Source: Neomoorella sulfitireducens
Lineage (GTDB): Bacteria; Bacillota; DSM-521; Neomoorellales; Neomoorellaceae
Length of the DNA stretch: 64,000 bases
Assembly (NCBI RefSeq): GCF_024733845.1
Contig: NZ_JANRHG010000007.1
Coordinates: forward strand, 114,189 to 178,188
Direction of reading: 5' to 3'
Under the pieces are notes generated by a model. It was not told the DNA's origin and made no database searches. It saw only the letters and a program-made list of their open reading frames with translations. The translations under genes were made by a program, and so were the position numbers. The first letter of the stretch is position 1; each line of letters starts with the position of its first letter. This document shows positions 18,031-26,543 of the stretch, one piece after another.

Positions 18031-19284
18031 ATGCCGGCTTCAATTATTCGCGATCCCGGCCTGGCCCCCGAAGGCTGGTTAAAGATCGATTGGGTAAGCC
18101 ATAACATGCCTATTTTAAACGAAATTCGTCGCGAATTTGAGGAACGCCGGCCCTTTGCCGGCAAGCGGGTGGCTATCTGCCTGCACCTGGAGGCCAAGAC
18201 CGCCTACCTGGCCCTGGTCCTCAAGGCCGGGGGAGCGGAAGTAGCCGTTTGCGGTTCCAACCCCCTCTCCACCCAGGACGACGTCTGCGCCGGGCTTGCT
18301 GGCCAGGGTGTTGCCGTTTACGCCCACCATGGTTGTACGGCGGAGGAGTACAACGCCTATTTGAACTATGTCCTGGATACAAGGCCCCAGTTAATCATCG
18401 ATGACGGCGGCGACCTAGTCTATCTCCTCCATACCGGCCGGCGGGAACTGCTCCCGGAAATTACCGGCGGCGCCGAGGAAACCACTACCGGGATTTTACG
18501 CCTGAAGGCCATGGAAGCCGAGGGCGCCCTGGCTTTTCCCATGATCGCTGTTAACGACGGTGACTGCAAGCACCTTTTTGACAACCGTTACGGCACCGGC
18601 CAGTCCACCTGGGACGGGATCATGCGTACTACCAACCTGACGGTCTGCGGCAAAACTGTGGTCGTGTCCGGTTACGGCTGGTGCGGCAAGGGTATAGCCA
18701 TGCGGGCCAGGGGCCTGGGAGCGCGGGTAATCGTTACCGAGGTCAACCCCATTGCCGCCAACGAGGCCCTGATGGACGGTTTCCAGGTTATGCCCATGCG
18801 GGAAGCTGCCAGGCATGGTGATTTCTTTGTCACTGCTACCGGCTGCAGGGATGTCATCCGCGGCGAGCATTACGCGGTAATGAAGGACGGGGCAATCCTG
18901 GCCAATGCCGGTCATTTTGATGTGGAAATAAATAAACCGGAACTGGCGGCCATGGCCAGGAGCCGCCGGGTGGCCCGCCGCAATATCGAAGAATTTATCC
19001 TGGAAGACGGCCGGCGTATCTATCTCCTGGCCGAGGGGCGTCTGGTAAATATTGCCGCAGCCGATGGTCACCCGGCGGAGATCATGGACCTTACCTTTGC
19101 CCTCCAGGCCCTTTCCCTGGAATACCTGCTGAAAAACGCCGGCAAGCTGCCCGCCCGGGTTCTTCCTGTGACCGGGGAAATCGACCGCCGGGTGGCGACA
19201 TTACGCCTGCGTTCCCTGGGAGTGGAAATCGATACCCTGACAGGGGAACAGGAACGTTACCTGGCCAGCTGGAGCCACGGGTAA
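18031..19284 (+). CDS. ahcY: Adenosylhomocysteinase
   Basis: Start at ATG 18031, 8 nt after GAGGGAGGA; the frame extends to 18013 but that lacks spacing for a ribosome site. 417 residues with NAD-binding [27 protein letters not shown] substrate loop ([14 protein letters not shown]), TATGCRDVI and GHFDVEIN. It hydrolyses S-adenosylhomocysteine to adenosine and homocysteine, clearing the product inhibitor of methyltransferases. Length fits the shorter bacterial/archaeal form, which lacks the insertion seen in eukaryotic enzymes. The 110 nt before it hold no recognisable SAH riboswitch. Confidence 0.93.
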   Translation: MPASIIRDPGLAPEGWLKIDWVSHNMPILNEIRREFEERRPFAGKRVAICLHLEAKTAYLALVLKAGGAEVAVCGSNPLSTQDDVCAGLAGQGVAVYAHHGCTAEEYNAYLNYVLDTRPQLIIDDGGDLVYLLHTGRRELLPEITGGAEETTTGILRLKAMEAEGALAFPMIAVNDGDCKHLFDNRYGTGQSTWDGIMRTTNLTVCGKTVVVSGYGWCGKGIAMRARGLGARVIVTEVNPIAANEALMDGFQVMPMREAARHGDFFVTATGCRDVIRGEHYAVMKDGAILANAGHFDVEINKPELAAMARSRRVARRNIEEFILEDGRRIYLLAEGRLVNIAAADGHPAEIMDLTFALQALSLEYLLKNAGKLPARVLPVTGEIDRRVATLRLRSLGVEIDTLTGEQERYLASWSHG

Positions 19285-19315
19285 TTTTATAAAATTAGCG
19301 ATTTTGGCTATAAAG

Positions 19316-19357
19316 TTCCCTGCCCGGCAGGAAAACGTAAAATGGCAGGGAATTTTT
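19316..19357 (+). terminator. Terminator after ahcY
   Basis: TTCCCTGCC at 19316 pairs with GGCAGGGAA ending at 19352, followed by TTTTTA. Confidence 0.85.
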
Positions 19358-19387
19358 ATGTATGCTTTTAAAAAGGAGGTTACATAG

Positions 19388-20863
19388 ATGTTACTCTGGC
19401 AGTTACCACGGCGACATGGGGAAAAAGTCCCCCGACCGGCTCTTATTTTTCAAGGCCAAAGGATTAGCTATGAGGAATTAATAGAGTGGATTGATGCCTT
19501 TGCAAGGTTGTTCCAGGAAATAGGTGTCAGGACCGGTGAAAAGGTGGCAATCTGTTCACCGAATTGCCCGGAATTCATTTATAGCTACATGGGGGCCCTG
19601 CAGGCGGGGGCTGTTGTTGTTCCTTTGAACCTGTTGCTTGCCCGGGAGGAAATCGCCTATATTATCCGGGATGCCGGCTGTACCGCAATGGTCATTCACA
19701 GGACGATTTTGGAGCGTATAGGCCTGGCACCGCAGCAGGCGGCTGCCCTGGGTTTGAAGCACCTTTTGGTCCTTGACGAAAGCACTGCGGCCAGGGCCAA
19801 GGCCGCACCACCGGCAACACCGGCGGCGGCATCAGAGGAAGACATCTGTGTTTTCCTTTACACATCCGGTACTACCGGTCGACCCAAGGGAGCGATGCTG
19901 AGCCATAGAAACTTCCTGGCAGACATCGAAGCCCTGGACGCCGTCTCCAATCTGGGGCCGGAAAACAACTTCCTGTGCGTGCTGCCCATGTTTCACAGCT
20001 TTGCCTGGACGACCAGCGTTCTCCTGCCCCTGTACCTGGGCAGTACCATCACCATTAAGGAAAGCTTCCAGCCCAAGGATACTTTGAAAACCCTCACCGA
20101 AGAAAATATCACCGTCTTTTGCGGCGTGCCCTCCATGTATGCCGTCCTCATGCGTATGGGCGAGGAGGGACAATTTAAGAGCCTGAAGCTGGCCATTTCC
20201 GGCGGGGCCCCCCTGGCAGCCGAGATCCAGCGCGGTTTTGAGGAGAAATTTTCCTTCCCCCTGATAGAGGGTTACGGCCTATCCGAAGCAGCTCCGGTGG
20301 TATGCCTGAATCCCCTCTACGGCGTCCGTAAGCCGGGGTCCATTGGCCTGCCCCTGCCGGGGGTCGAGGTTAAAGTGGTGGACGATAATGACCAGGAAGT
20401 CCCGGTGAATGAGGTGGGCGAGCTGGTAGTCCGCGGCCCCAATGTCATGGCCGGTTATTACAACCAGCCGGAAGAGACGGCCGCAGCTTTAAGGGGGGGC
20501 TGGCTCCACACCGGCGACCTGGCGCGCCGGGACGAGGATGGATATTTCTACATTGTCGACCGTAAAAAAGACATGATCATCCTGGGCGGCTTTAACGTCT
20601 ATCCCCGGGAAGTAGAAGAGGTCCTCCTGACTCACCCGGCCGTTCAGGATGCGGCAGTAGTAGGTGTCGGGGACCCCCTCAAGGGCGAGACGGTAAAAGC
20701 TTATATTGTATTAAAGGAAGGGGCTGCTGTTGACAGGCGGCAGTTGCAGGAGTTTTTAAAAGAGCGCCTGGCCCTATACAAAATCCCCCGCATATTTGAA
20801 TTTGTACCCGAACTACCGAAAAGCCCTACGGGCAAGGTGTTGAAAAAGCTTTTAAAAGGTTAG
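19388..20863 (+). CDS. Long-chain fatty-acid/acyl-CoA ligase (AMP-forming)
   Basis: ATG 19388 with AAAAGGAGGT upstream. 491 residues of the ANL superfamily: phosphate loop YTSGTTGRPKG near 157, IEGYGLSEAAPVV, HTGDLARRDEDGYFYIVDRKKDMI (hinge and Asp), and the C-terminal PKSPTGKVLKK with the catalytic Lys. It would activate a fatty or other carboxylic acid to acyl-AMP, then acyl-CoA. Substrate length is not determinable. Its placement near fakAB and two TRAP systems fits carboxylate metabolism. It stands alone between terminators. Confidence 0.88.
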   Translation: MLLWQLPRRHGEKVPRPALIFQGQRISYEELIEWIDAFARLFQEIGVRTGEKVAICSPNCPEFIYSYMGALQAGAVVVPLNLLLAREEIAYIIRDAGCTAMVIHRTILERIGLAPQQAAALGLKHLLVLDESTAARAKAAPPATPAAASEEDICVFLYTSGTTGRPKGAMLSHRNFLADIEALDAVSNLGPENNFLCVLPMFHSFAWTTSVLLPLYLGSTITIKESFQPKDTLKTLTEENITVFCGVPSMYAVLMRMGEEGQFKSLKLAISGGAPLAAEIQRGFEEKFSFPLIEGYGLSEAAPVVCLNPLYGVRKPGSIGLPLPGVEVKVVDDNDQEVPVNEVGELVVRGPNVMAGYYNQPEETAAALRGGWLHTGDLARRDEDGYFYIVDRKKDMIILGGFNVYPREVEEVLLTHPAVQDAAVVGVGDPLKGETVKAYIVLKEGAAVDRRQLQEFLKERLALYKIPRIFEFVPELPKSPTGKVLKKLLKG

Positions 20864-20880
20864 GGAAAATCTCCTTGAGT

Positions 20881-20912
20881 CCTGTCATTTTTTAGGGTAA
20901 AATGGTGACAGG
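20881..20912 (+). other. Inverted repeat before the HD-GYP gene
   Basis: CCTGTCA at 20881-20887 and TGACAGG at 20906-20912 are perfect inverted repeats that extend through TTTT/AAAA. It could end the upstream ligase transcript or be an operator or leader stem for the HD-GYP gene starting 21 nt later. Confidence 0.4.
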
Positions 20913-20932
20913 CGGGAAGAGGAGTGGTCCCG

Positions 20933-21514
20933 GTGTCATTGGCACCAGAGGTGGCAGGTTTACTGGATCGCCTGCGTAAACACAGCATGACGACTTACCA
21001 GCATTCCTGCAATGTCGGCAACCTGGCCTGCGCCCTGGCTGAGGGACTGGGGCTCCATCAGGAAGAAGTGAACATTATCACCGTTGGCGGGCTCCTGCAC
21101 GATATAGGCAAAGCGCGCGTACGGGCGAACATTCTTCATAAGGCGGCGCGTTTGACGACGCAAGAGTGGGAGGTCATGCGCCGCCATCCGGAATTCGGCG
21201 TCCAGCTCCTGGCGGCAAATGATAAATTTGAAATCCTTGAGCCTCTGGTGGCCTACCACCATGAACGTTGGGACGGGGGTGGTTATTATGGCCTTCAGGG
21301 CGATGAAATTCCTCTGGGAGCACGTATTATCGCCCTGGCCGATGCTTTCGACGCCATGACCTCCTGCCGGGCTTACCAGTATTCTAAAAATTTGTTGGAC
21401 GGCATCCAGGAACTGGTGGCCGGGTCCGGCAAGCAGTTTGATCCCCGCCTTGTGCAGCTTTTTTTCGATATTATGCCTTCTATCCTCAAACGTAACAGCC
21501 GCCGGGCCTGTTGA
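20933..21514 (+). CDS. HD-GYP-type phosphohydrolase domain protein
   Basis: GTG 20933 is preferred (8 nt after GGGAAGAGGAG) over the in-frame GTG at 20924. 193 residues forming a stand-alone HD domain: H in QHSCNV, GLLHDIGKARV (HD pair near residue 58), RRHPEFG, HHERWDGGGYY and ALADAFDAMTSCRAY. HD-GYP proteins hydrolyse cyclic di-GMP. The signature here reads GYY instead of GYP, so activity on c-di-GMP is not certain. There is no receiver or sensor domain. Confidence 0.82.
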   Translation: MSLAPEVAGLLDRLRKHSMTTYQHSCNVGNLACALAEGLGLHQEEVNIITVGGLLHDIGKARVRANILHKAARLTTQEWEVMRRHPEFGVQLLAANDKFEILEPLVAYHHERWDGGGYYGLQGDEIPLGARIIALADAFDAMTSCRAYQYSKNLLDGIQELVAGSGKQFDPRLVQLFFDIMPSILKRNSRRAC

Positions 21515-21532
21515 GACAAGTATAGATTAACA

Positions 21533-21567
21533 AAGCCACCGTGGTAAAACAAATCCGGTGGCTTTTT
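21533..21567 (+). terminator. Terminator after the HD-GYP gene
   Basis: AAGCCACCG at 21533-21541 pairs with CGGTGGCTT at 21556-21564, followed by TTTT. It also lies ahead of a minus-strand small gene and may serve both directions. Confidence 0.85.
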
Positions 21568-21597
21568 TAAATTTATTCTTTACCCCTTGTAGACCTG

Positions 21598-21804
21598 CTA
21601 CAAAGCGTTACTTTTAACAACAATGCATCGGCAACATTTACAGTTTGCTTTTTTACGTTCCTGGTAGGCCTGTAACAGGTTACTACCGGTTGAGGGGTTG
21701 TGGCGGCCGACCTGCATCAGGTAAGCTGAAACACTGCCCTCATAGTTGAAATTTTCTCCCGGGAGGGCCAGCTCCAGGGCGCGGCGGGTAATATGATCAC
21801 ACAT
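21598..21804 (-). CDS. Small uncharacterised Cys-rich protein (68 aa)
   Basis: ATG at 21804 preceded by GAAGG at a workable distance. 68 residues: MCDHITRRALELALPG at the front, a basic middle and a C-terminal NCKCCRC cluster with four Cys, followed by IVVKSNAL. No family was recognised. The Cys cluster could bind metal. The reading frame stands alone between two plus-strand genes and lies against a terminator. It could be spurious, but composition looks protein-like. Confidence 0.45.
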   Translation of the reverse strand: MCDHITRRALELALPGENFNYEGSVSAYLMQVGRHNPSTGSNLLQAYQERKKANCKCCRCIVVKSNAL

Positions 21805-21905
21805 CTCTTTATAACCTTCAGTAGTAATTACTATTATTTTTCCTTATAAGATAGACTTTACCGGGCTATACTAAGGAGGAAAATGCGAGGAGGGATTAGC
21901 TAAAA

Positions 21906-22061
21906 ATGGGTGCTGATAATGCTCCCCTGAGCTACCGTTGCAGCCGCTGTGGCAATACCTTTAAGGTCAACCCCGGCGGCGCCAGTATCTGTCCTATCTG
22001 CGGGTTTAATTGTGGTCCCGACAGATGCCGGCAGGTAGAATCCTCTGATGAGGGTTATTAA
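21906..22061 (+). CDS. 51-residue zinc-ribbon protein
   Basis: ATG 21906 follows GAGGAGGGA by about 10 nt and the frame closes with TAA at 22059. The product has one CxxC near residues 12-15 (CSRC) and a second near 29-32 (CPIC), spaced as in rubredoxin or zinc-ribbon folds, then two more Cys (C36, C41). Such small ribbons often bind zinc or iron. It ends 32 nt before queG and is likely co-transcribed. Function is unknown. Confidence 0.65.
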   Translation: MGADNAPLSYRCSRCGNTFKVNPGGASICPICGFNCGPDRCRQVESSDEGY

Positions 22062-22093
22062 AGTTGAAAAATTAGGGAGAGGGGAACCGGGTA

Positions 22094-23188
22094 ATGCGGG
22101 TAAGAGCTCTGAAGGAGTGGGCGTTACAAAGGGGTCTGGTCCTGGGGATAGCTCCGGTTCGCTCCTTCAAATTGGGCGAGGAAGCCTTAAAATGGCGGGC
22201 GGGAAGGGGCATTAATACTCCCTTTGCCAGCGGCAGCGTGGAAGAACGCTGCCGGCCCTGGCTCTTGTACCCGGAAGCACGTTCCCTGGTAGTGGTGGCC
22301 AAACCCCACCTGGAACCTGCCGCTGCTGCAGGACCGGGAGAGGGGCTGATCGCCCGTTACGCCCTGGGACGGGATTATCATGACGTGCTGTACTGCCATC
22401 TCCGGGAACTGGCGGTCTTTTTACAGCAGGTCGGGGCCGGCTTAACTGCCATCCAGGTGGATAACGGCCCCCTGCTGGAAAGGGAAGCGGCTTACCTGGC
22501 CGGGCTGGGTTATTACGGCGCCAGCTGCAACTTAATTATACCGGGACTGGGCTCGGGTGCCTCCCTGGGTATCCTGGCAACCGACCTGGAGCTGGAACCC
22601 GGCGTACCCCTGGAACCTGCTGCCTGCGAGGGATGCGGCCGCTGCCTGGCAGTCTGCCCGACAGGAGCTCTGGTAGCTCCCGGCCGCCTGGATCCGGAAC
22701 GCTGCCTGTCTTATCTTACCCAGAAGCGGGGTGTAATCCCGGTAGAACTGCGCCCCTTTTTTAAGCAGTATATCTGGGGTTGCGACGCCTGCCAGGAAGC
22801 CTGCCCGGTCAACCTGCGGGAGAAGGAAAAATGGCGGGAGGCGGTAGCAGGCCCCGGTGAAGGCCTGGCATGGCCGGACCTGGCGGCCATAATTGCCATG
22901 AATAATGAACAATTTAAGCAGGTCTTTGGTCATACGGCCCTGGCCTGGCGGGGAAAGACGGTGCTCCAACGCAATGCCGTTCTCCTCCTGGGCAACCGGC
23001 TAGTAGTGAAAGACCTGCCCCTTTTAGAGCAGGCCCTGCGTTCTCCTGCCCCTGTGGTGCGCGGGCATGCCGCCTGGGCCCTGGGCCGCTTAGGTGCAGC
23101 GGCTCGCAAGGCCCTGGAAAAGGCCCGCCGGGAAGAAACCGACCCCTGGGTGCGCCGGGAGATTGAGGTGGCCCTTGGAGTAATTTAA
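22094..23188 (+). CDS. queG: Epoxyqueuosine reductase
   Basis: ATG 22094 with GGGAGAGGGG upstream. 364 residues: an N-terminal cobalamin-binding domain, two 4Fe-4S motifs (CEGCGRCLAVCPTGAL near 177 and WGCDACQEACPVN near 235), and C-terminal HEAT-like helices (VVRGHAAWALGRLGA). QueG reduces epoxyqueuosine to queuosine in tRNA wobble position 34 for Tyr, His, Asn and Asp. Length and domain order match. No other queuosine gene lies nearby. Confidence 0.9.
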   Translation: MRVRALKEWALQRGLVLGIAPVRSFKLGEEALKWRAGRGINTPFASGSVEERCRPWLLYPEARSLVVVAKPHLEPAAAAGPGEGLIARYALGRDYHDVLYCHLRELAVFLQQVGAGLTAIQVDNGPLLEREAAYLAGLGYYGASCNLIIPGLGSGASLGILATDLELEPGVPLEPAACEGCGRCLAVCPTGALVAPGRLDPERCLSYLTQKRGVIPVELRPFFKQYIWGCDACQEACPVNLREKEKWREAVAGPGEGLAWPDLAAIIAMNNEQFKQVFGHTALAWRGKTVLQRNAVLLLGNRLVVKDLPLLEQALRSPAPVVRGHAAWALGRLGAAARKALEKARREETDPWVRREIEVALGVI

Positions 23189-23219
23189 AACCCCGGTTTA
23201 GAATTTACCGGGGTTTTGT
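23187..23219. terminator. Bidirectional terminator between queG and the PGI gene
   Basis: AAAACCCCGGT at 23187 pairs with ACCGGGGTTTT ending near 23217; A-run on one side and T-run on the other allow use from both strands. It overlaps the queG stop and precedes the end of the minus-strand gene at 23257. Confidence 0.85.
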
Positions 23220-23256
23220 TGTGCCGTCCGGGAAGAATTGCTTTTATGTTACAGCT

Positions 23257-23991
23257 TTACTTTAAGATTTTAAAGGCATCCGGCTCGGTTACGAAGGCTT
23301 CATATAAAGATTTATTTTTAACAATACTGATGGGCTGGGCAAGATTGGGGGCGGCAATCATTTTTAGGGCTACCGAGTTCTGGTAATGGGTATTTTTAAC
23401 AAAATCGCCTTTGCCGTCTTCACCTTCGAGGTAGTAATAAGCGGCACCGTGTTTTTCCCTGAAGGGTCCATAGATAGAAGAAAAGTGGCTCTCAACGAGA
23501 TTGGCCATGACCAGGGGCTGGTTACCGGGATTGATGGTCACATGGCCGTATGCCGGAGGGATGAAGACTTTATCGCCTTTTTTTGCCTCGACGGCCATGA
23601 TTTCTTCCACTTCGCCGCTGCGGTTATTTTTCTGGAGCAGGTAAATGGCTTCTCCCTCAAGTACCTCATAGTATTCGGGATAGGTTTCGGAGGAATGGGG
23701 TTTTAGCGGGTGAAAATGACCTACGGTCTTAATATATTCCTTGCCTATGGTGCCCGGCAGGATAACGGTAATATCGTAGCGGATGTCGTGTTGCTGGTAT
23801 AGCTGCTGGTCCTTTTCCAGGTAGACACCCCGGTACATATAGTAAAGGGGTTGGTCGCTGGGCGGGACTTCAGTATAGAGGACCGGCAGGGCATCTATCA
23901 GGCGCCGGATATCCGGTTCAGGGGCTATTACCCCGCTGGCAAAGGTTAAAAGACCGTTTGTTTCCAGAGTAAAATGCTTTCCCAAAATCAT
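23257..23991 (-). CDS. pgiA: Glucose-6-phosphate isomerase, archaeal cupin type
   Basis: 244 residues with the cupin-PGI signature: TVGHFHPLKPHSSETYPEYYEVLEGEAIYLLQ in the middle, supplying the two His, Glu and later His (YGHVTINPG) that hold the metal. This family interconverts glucose-6-phosphate and fructose-6-phosphate and is unrelated to the common bacterial Pgi. It was first described in Thermococcales and is found in some Clostridia and other bacteria. Length is somewhat above the ~190-residue archaeal forms because of both terminal extensions. Start at ATG 23991, preceded by a GGGAGGT ribosome site. Confidence 0.87.
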   Translation of the reverse strand: MILGKHFTLETNGLLTFASGVIAPEPDIRRLIDALPVLYTEVPPSDQPLYYMYRGVYLEKDQQLYQQHDIRYDITVILPGTIGKEYIKTVGHFHPLKPHSSETYPEYYEVLEGEAIYLLQKNNRSGEVEEIMAVEAKKGDKVFIPPAYGHVTINPGNQPLVMANLVESHFSSIYGPFREKHGAAYYYLEGEDGKGDFVKNTHYQNSVALKMIAAPNLAQPISIVKNKSLYEAFVTEPDAFKILK

Positions 23992-24087
23992 GGAGGCTGA
24001 CCTCCCTGGAATATTCTCTCTATCATTATAACTTACTGGCTCTGAAATACAAGCCTTATGCGAAAGGGGTACTCCTGCTGGCGGTTT

Positions 24088-24489
24088 TCAGTATTGGTCC
24101 CTTTGCCCGTACATCTCCCGGAAGATGCGGGTTATAACCCTTTTTTCTTCTTCATCAAACAGGCGGGTTACAGAAAATTCTACCACGGTTGTCAGGGTGC
24201 CGTCGGGCAGCTCGTAAATCTCTGATTTGACAATATGGCCGTAGCCCAGGACTTCCTCGCTCTTTGTCACGATCAGGGCTTCCATACCTACCGGGTGGGC
24301 CAGCTTATGGCCCTGGCGGAAAAATCCCAGGATAATATTACCGCTGGTGCGTTTCCACAGGAGGAGGTTTTCGCCGTCACCTTTTTGCTCGTTGGGTTTT
24401 TGTGGCAGTTCGTCTACCGGCAGGCGGATCAGCCAGGTAAACTCGTACTTATACCCCAAATCCATCACCTCGGCGATATTTTTTGCCAA
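24088..24489 (-). CDS. Uncharacterised 133-aa protein, start interrupted by an in-frame stop
   Basis: No family was recognised. The product is about 133 residues, begins MAKNIAEVMDLGYKYEFTW when read from a TTG at 24489, and is soluble in character with a mixed beta-rich pattern. The best ribosome site (AAGGAG at 24519-24514) serves an ATG at 24504 in the same frame, but codon 4 of that start is TAA (24495-24493). Two codons later comes the TTG. Either translation reinitiates on TTG 24489 or on the ATG at about 24465, or the gene has a recent nonsense change. It is divergent from prkA. Confidence 0.55.
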   Translation of the reverse strand: MAKNIAEVMDLGYKYEFTWLIRLPVDELPQKPNEQKGDGENLLLWKRTSGNIILGFFRQGHKLAHPVGMEALIVTKSEEVLGYGHIVKSEIYELPDGTLTTVVEFSVTRLFDEEEKRVITRIFREMYGQRDQY

Positions 24490-24634
24490 ACTTTATATAA
24501 TCATTCGGCTTCACTCCTTAATTTTCCTGCTTCTGTCAGTGCCATTCTTTTTCTAATCCGTGATTCATATTTATATAATACTCCTGTCTTATACCAGTTG
24601 CCATTTTTCTTTTCCTGGAAAGGAGGAAGGGCCG

Positions 24635-26527
24635 GTGAAAATCCTGCGGCGCCTGGAGGAATACCGCCAGGAAGCGAAAAAGCTATGCTGGGAAGGCACT
24701 TTTGCCGATTACCTGGCCATGGTTATTAACAATTCCCGGCTGGCGCGGCTGGCCCATGCCCGGATTTATGACATGATTGCTGCCGCCGGCGTGGAAGAAG
24801 TTGACGGCGTCAAGCACTACCGCTTTTTTAGCGATGAAATCTTCGGGTTGGAGCGGACATTGGAAAAGCTGGTTGAAGAGTATTTTCATTCAGCCGCCTG
24901 CCGCCTGGATGTGCGGAAGAGAATCCTGCTCCTCATGGGCCCGGTCAGCGGCGGCAAGTCCACCATTGTAACAATGCTCAAGCGGGGCCTGGAAAGATAC
25001 AGCCAGACCGACGCCGGCGCCGTCTACGCCATTAAAGGATGTCCCATGCATGAGGAGCCTTTGCACCTTATTCCCCGGGATCTCAGGCCGGAATTCCAGA
25101 AGGAATACGGGATTTATATTGAAGGCAGCCTCTGCCCCGCCTGCCAGCTGATGGTCGAAGAAATATATGACGGCCGGGTGGAGGAAGTGCCGGTGGAACG
25201 CATTGTCTTTTCGGAAGAAAAACGGGTCGGCATCGGTACCTTCAGCCCCTCCGACCCCAAATCCCAGGATATTGCCGAGCTAACCGGAAGCATCGACTTT
25301 TCTACTATTGCCGAATACGGCTCGGAATCAGACCCCAGGGCTTACCGTTTTGACGGCGAACTTAATATTGCCAACCGGGGCATCATGGAATTCCAGGAAA
25401 TGCTGAAATGCGACGAGAAATTTCTATACAATCTCCTCAGCCTTTCCCAGGAGGGTAATTTCAAGGCTGGGCGTTTTGCTCTGATTTCGGCCGACGAGGT
25501 GATTATAGCCCACACCAACGAAGCGGAATACCGGGCCTTTATCAGTAATCCCAAGAATGAAGCCCTGCAGTCCAGGATAATGGTCATTACCATTCCCTAC
25601 AACCTGAGGGTGCGGGATGAGGTAAAGATTTATCAAAAACTGATCCGCCAGAGCGATATTAACGTCCACATTGCGCCTTTTGCCCTCCAGGCGGCGGCCA
25701 TCTTTTCCATCCTGTCCCGCCTTAAGGAATCGAAAAAGCAGGGTATGGATCTCCTCAAAAAGATGAAGCTTTACGACGGCGAGGATGTGGAGGGCTTTAA
25801 GCAAAAGGACGTCCTGGAACTCATGAATGAAGTTGAAGGGGAAGGGATGAGCGGTGTCGACCCCCGCTATGTCATCAACCGCATATCCAGCGCCCTCATC
25901 ACTGCCGACACCCGTTGCATCAACGCCCTTGATATCCTGAGGGCTTTAAAGGATGGCCTGGACCAGCATCCTTCCATAACTAAAGAAGACAAGGAGCGCC
26001 TCATCAATTTCATTGCTATGGCGCGCCAGGAGTACGATGAATACGCTAAAAAGGAAGTCCAGCGGGCTTTTGTTTACTCCTATGAGGAGTCGGCCCGGGC
26101 CCTGTTTAACAATTACCTGGATAATGTGGAGGCCTATGTCAACAAGACCAAAGTCCGCGACCCCATTACCGATGAAGAGCTGGACCCCGATGAAAAGCTC
26201 ATGCGCTCTATTGAAGAGCAAATAGGCGTTACTGAAAACGCCAAGAAGGCCTTCCGGGAAGAGATCCTCATCCGCCTCTCTTCCTACGCGCGCAAGGGGA
26301 GGACCTTCGACTATAATTCCCACGAGCGCCTGCGGGAAGCCATTGAGAAAAAGCTCTTTGCCGATATGAAGGATATCATCAAGATTACTACTTCGACGCG
26401 AACGCCGGACCCGGAGCAACTGAAGCGCATTAACGCCGTTATCGACCGCCTTATATCCCAGCACGGTTATTGCCCGGTTTGCGCCAACGAGCTGTTGAAA
26501 TATACCGGCAGCCTCTTAAACCGCTAG
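24635..26527 (+). CDS. prkA: PrkA serine protein kinase (AAA+ domain)
   Basis: GTG 24635, seven nt after AAAGGAGGAAGG; the frame extends to 24560 but with no ribosome site. 630 residues: AAA+ PrkA core with Walker A GPVSGGKST near residue 105, then the characteristic Cys-containing CPMHEEPLHLIP and CPACQ segments, and a C-terminal PrkA domain. PrkA is a sporulation-phase kinase or protease-like protein in Bacillus and works with YhbH and SpoVR in stress and spore cortex formation. yhbH follows within 20 nt, but the third partner spoVR is reduced to a stub here. Confidence 0.92.
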   Translation: MKILRRLEEYRQEAKKLCWEGTFADYLAMVINNSRLARLAHARIYDMIAAAGVEEVDGVKHYRFFSDEIFGLERTLEKLVEEYFHSAACRLDVRKRILLLMGPVSGGKSTIVTMLKRGLERYSQTDAGAVYAIKGCPMHEEPLHLIPRDLRPEFQKEYGIYIEGSLCPACQLMVEEIYDGRVEEVPVERIVFSEEKRVGIGTFSPSDPKSQDIAELTGSIDFSTIAEYGSESDPRAYRFDGELNIANRGIMEFQEMLKCDEKFLYNLLSLSQEGNFKAGRFALISADEVIIAHTNEAEYRAFISNPKNEALQSRIMVITIPYNLRVRDEVKIYQKLIRQSDINVHIAPFALQAAAIFSILSRLKESKKQGMDLLKKMKLYDGEDVEGFKQKDVLELMNEVEGEGMSGVDPRYVINRISSALITADTRCINALDILRALKDGLDQHPSITKEDKERLINFIAMARQEYDEYAKKEVQRAFVYSYEESARALFNNYLDNVEAYVNKTKVRDPITDEELDPDEKLMRSIEEQIGVTENAKKAFREEILIRLSSYARKGRTFDYNSHERLREAIEKKLFADMKDIIKITTSTRTPDPEQLKRINAVIDRLISQHGYCPVCANELLKYTGSLLNR

Positions 26528-26543
26528 CCCCGGGGTGATGGCC

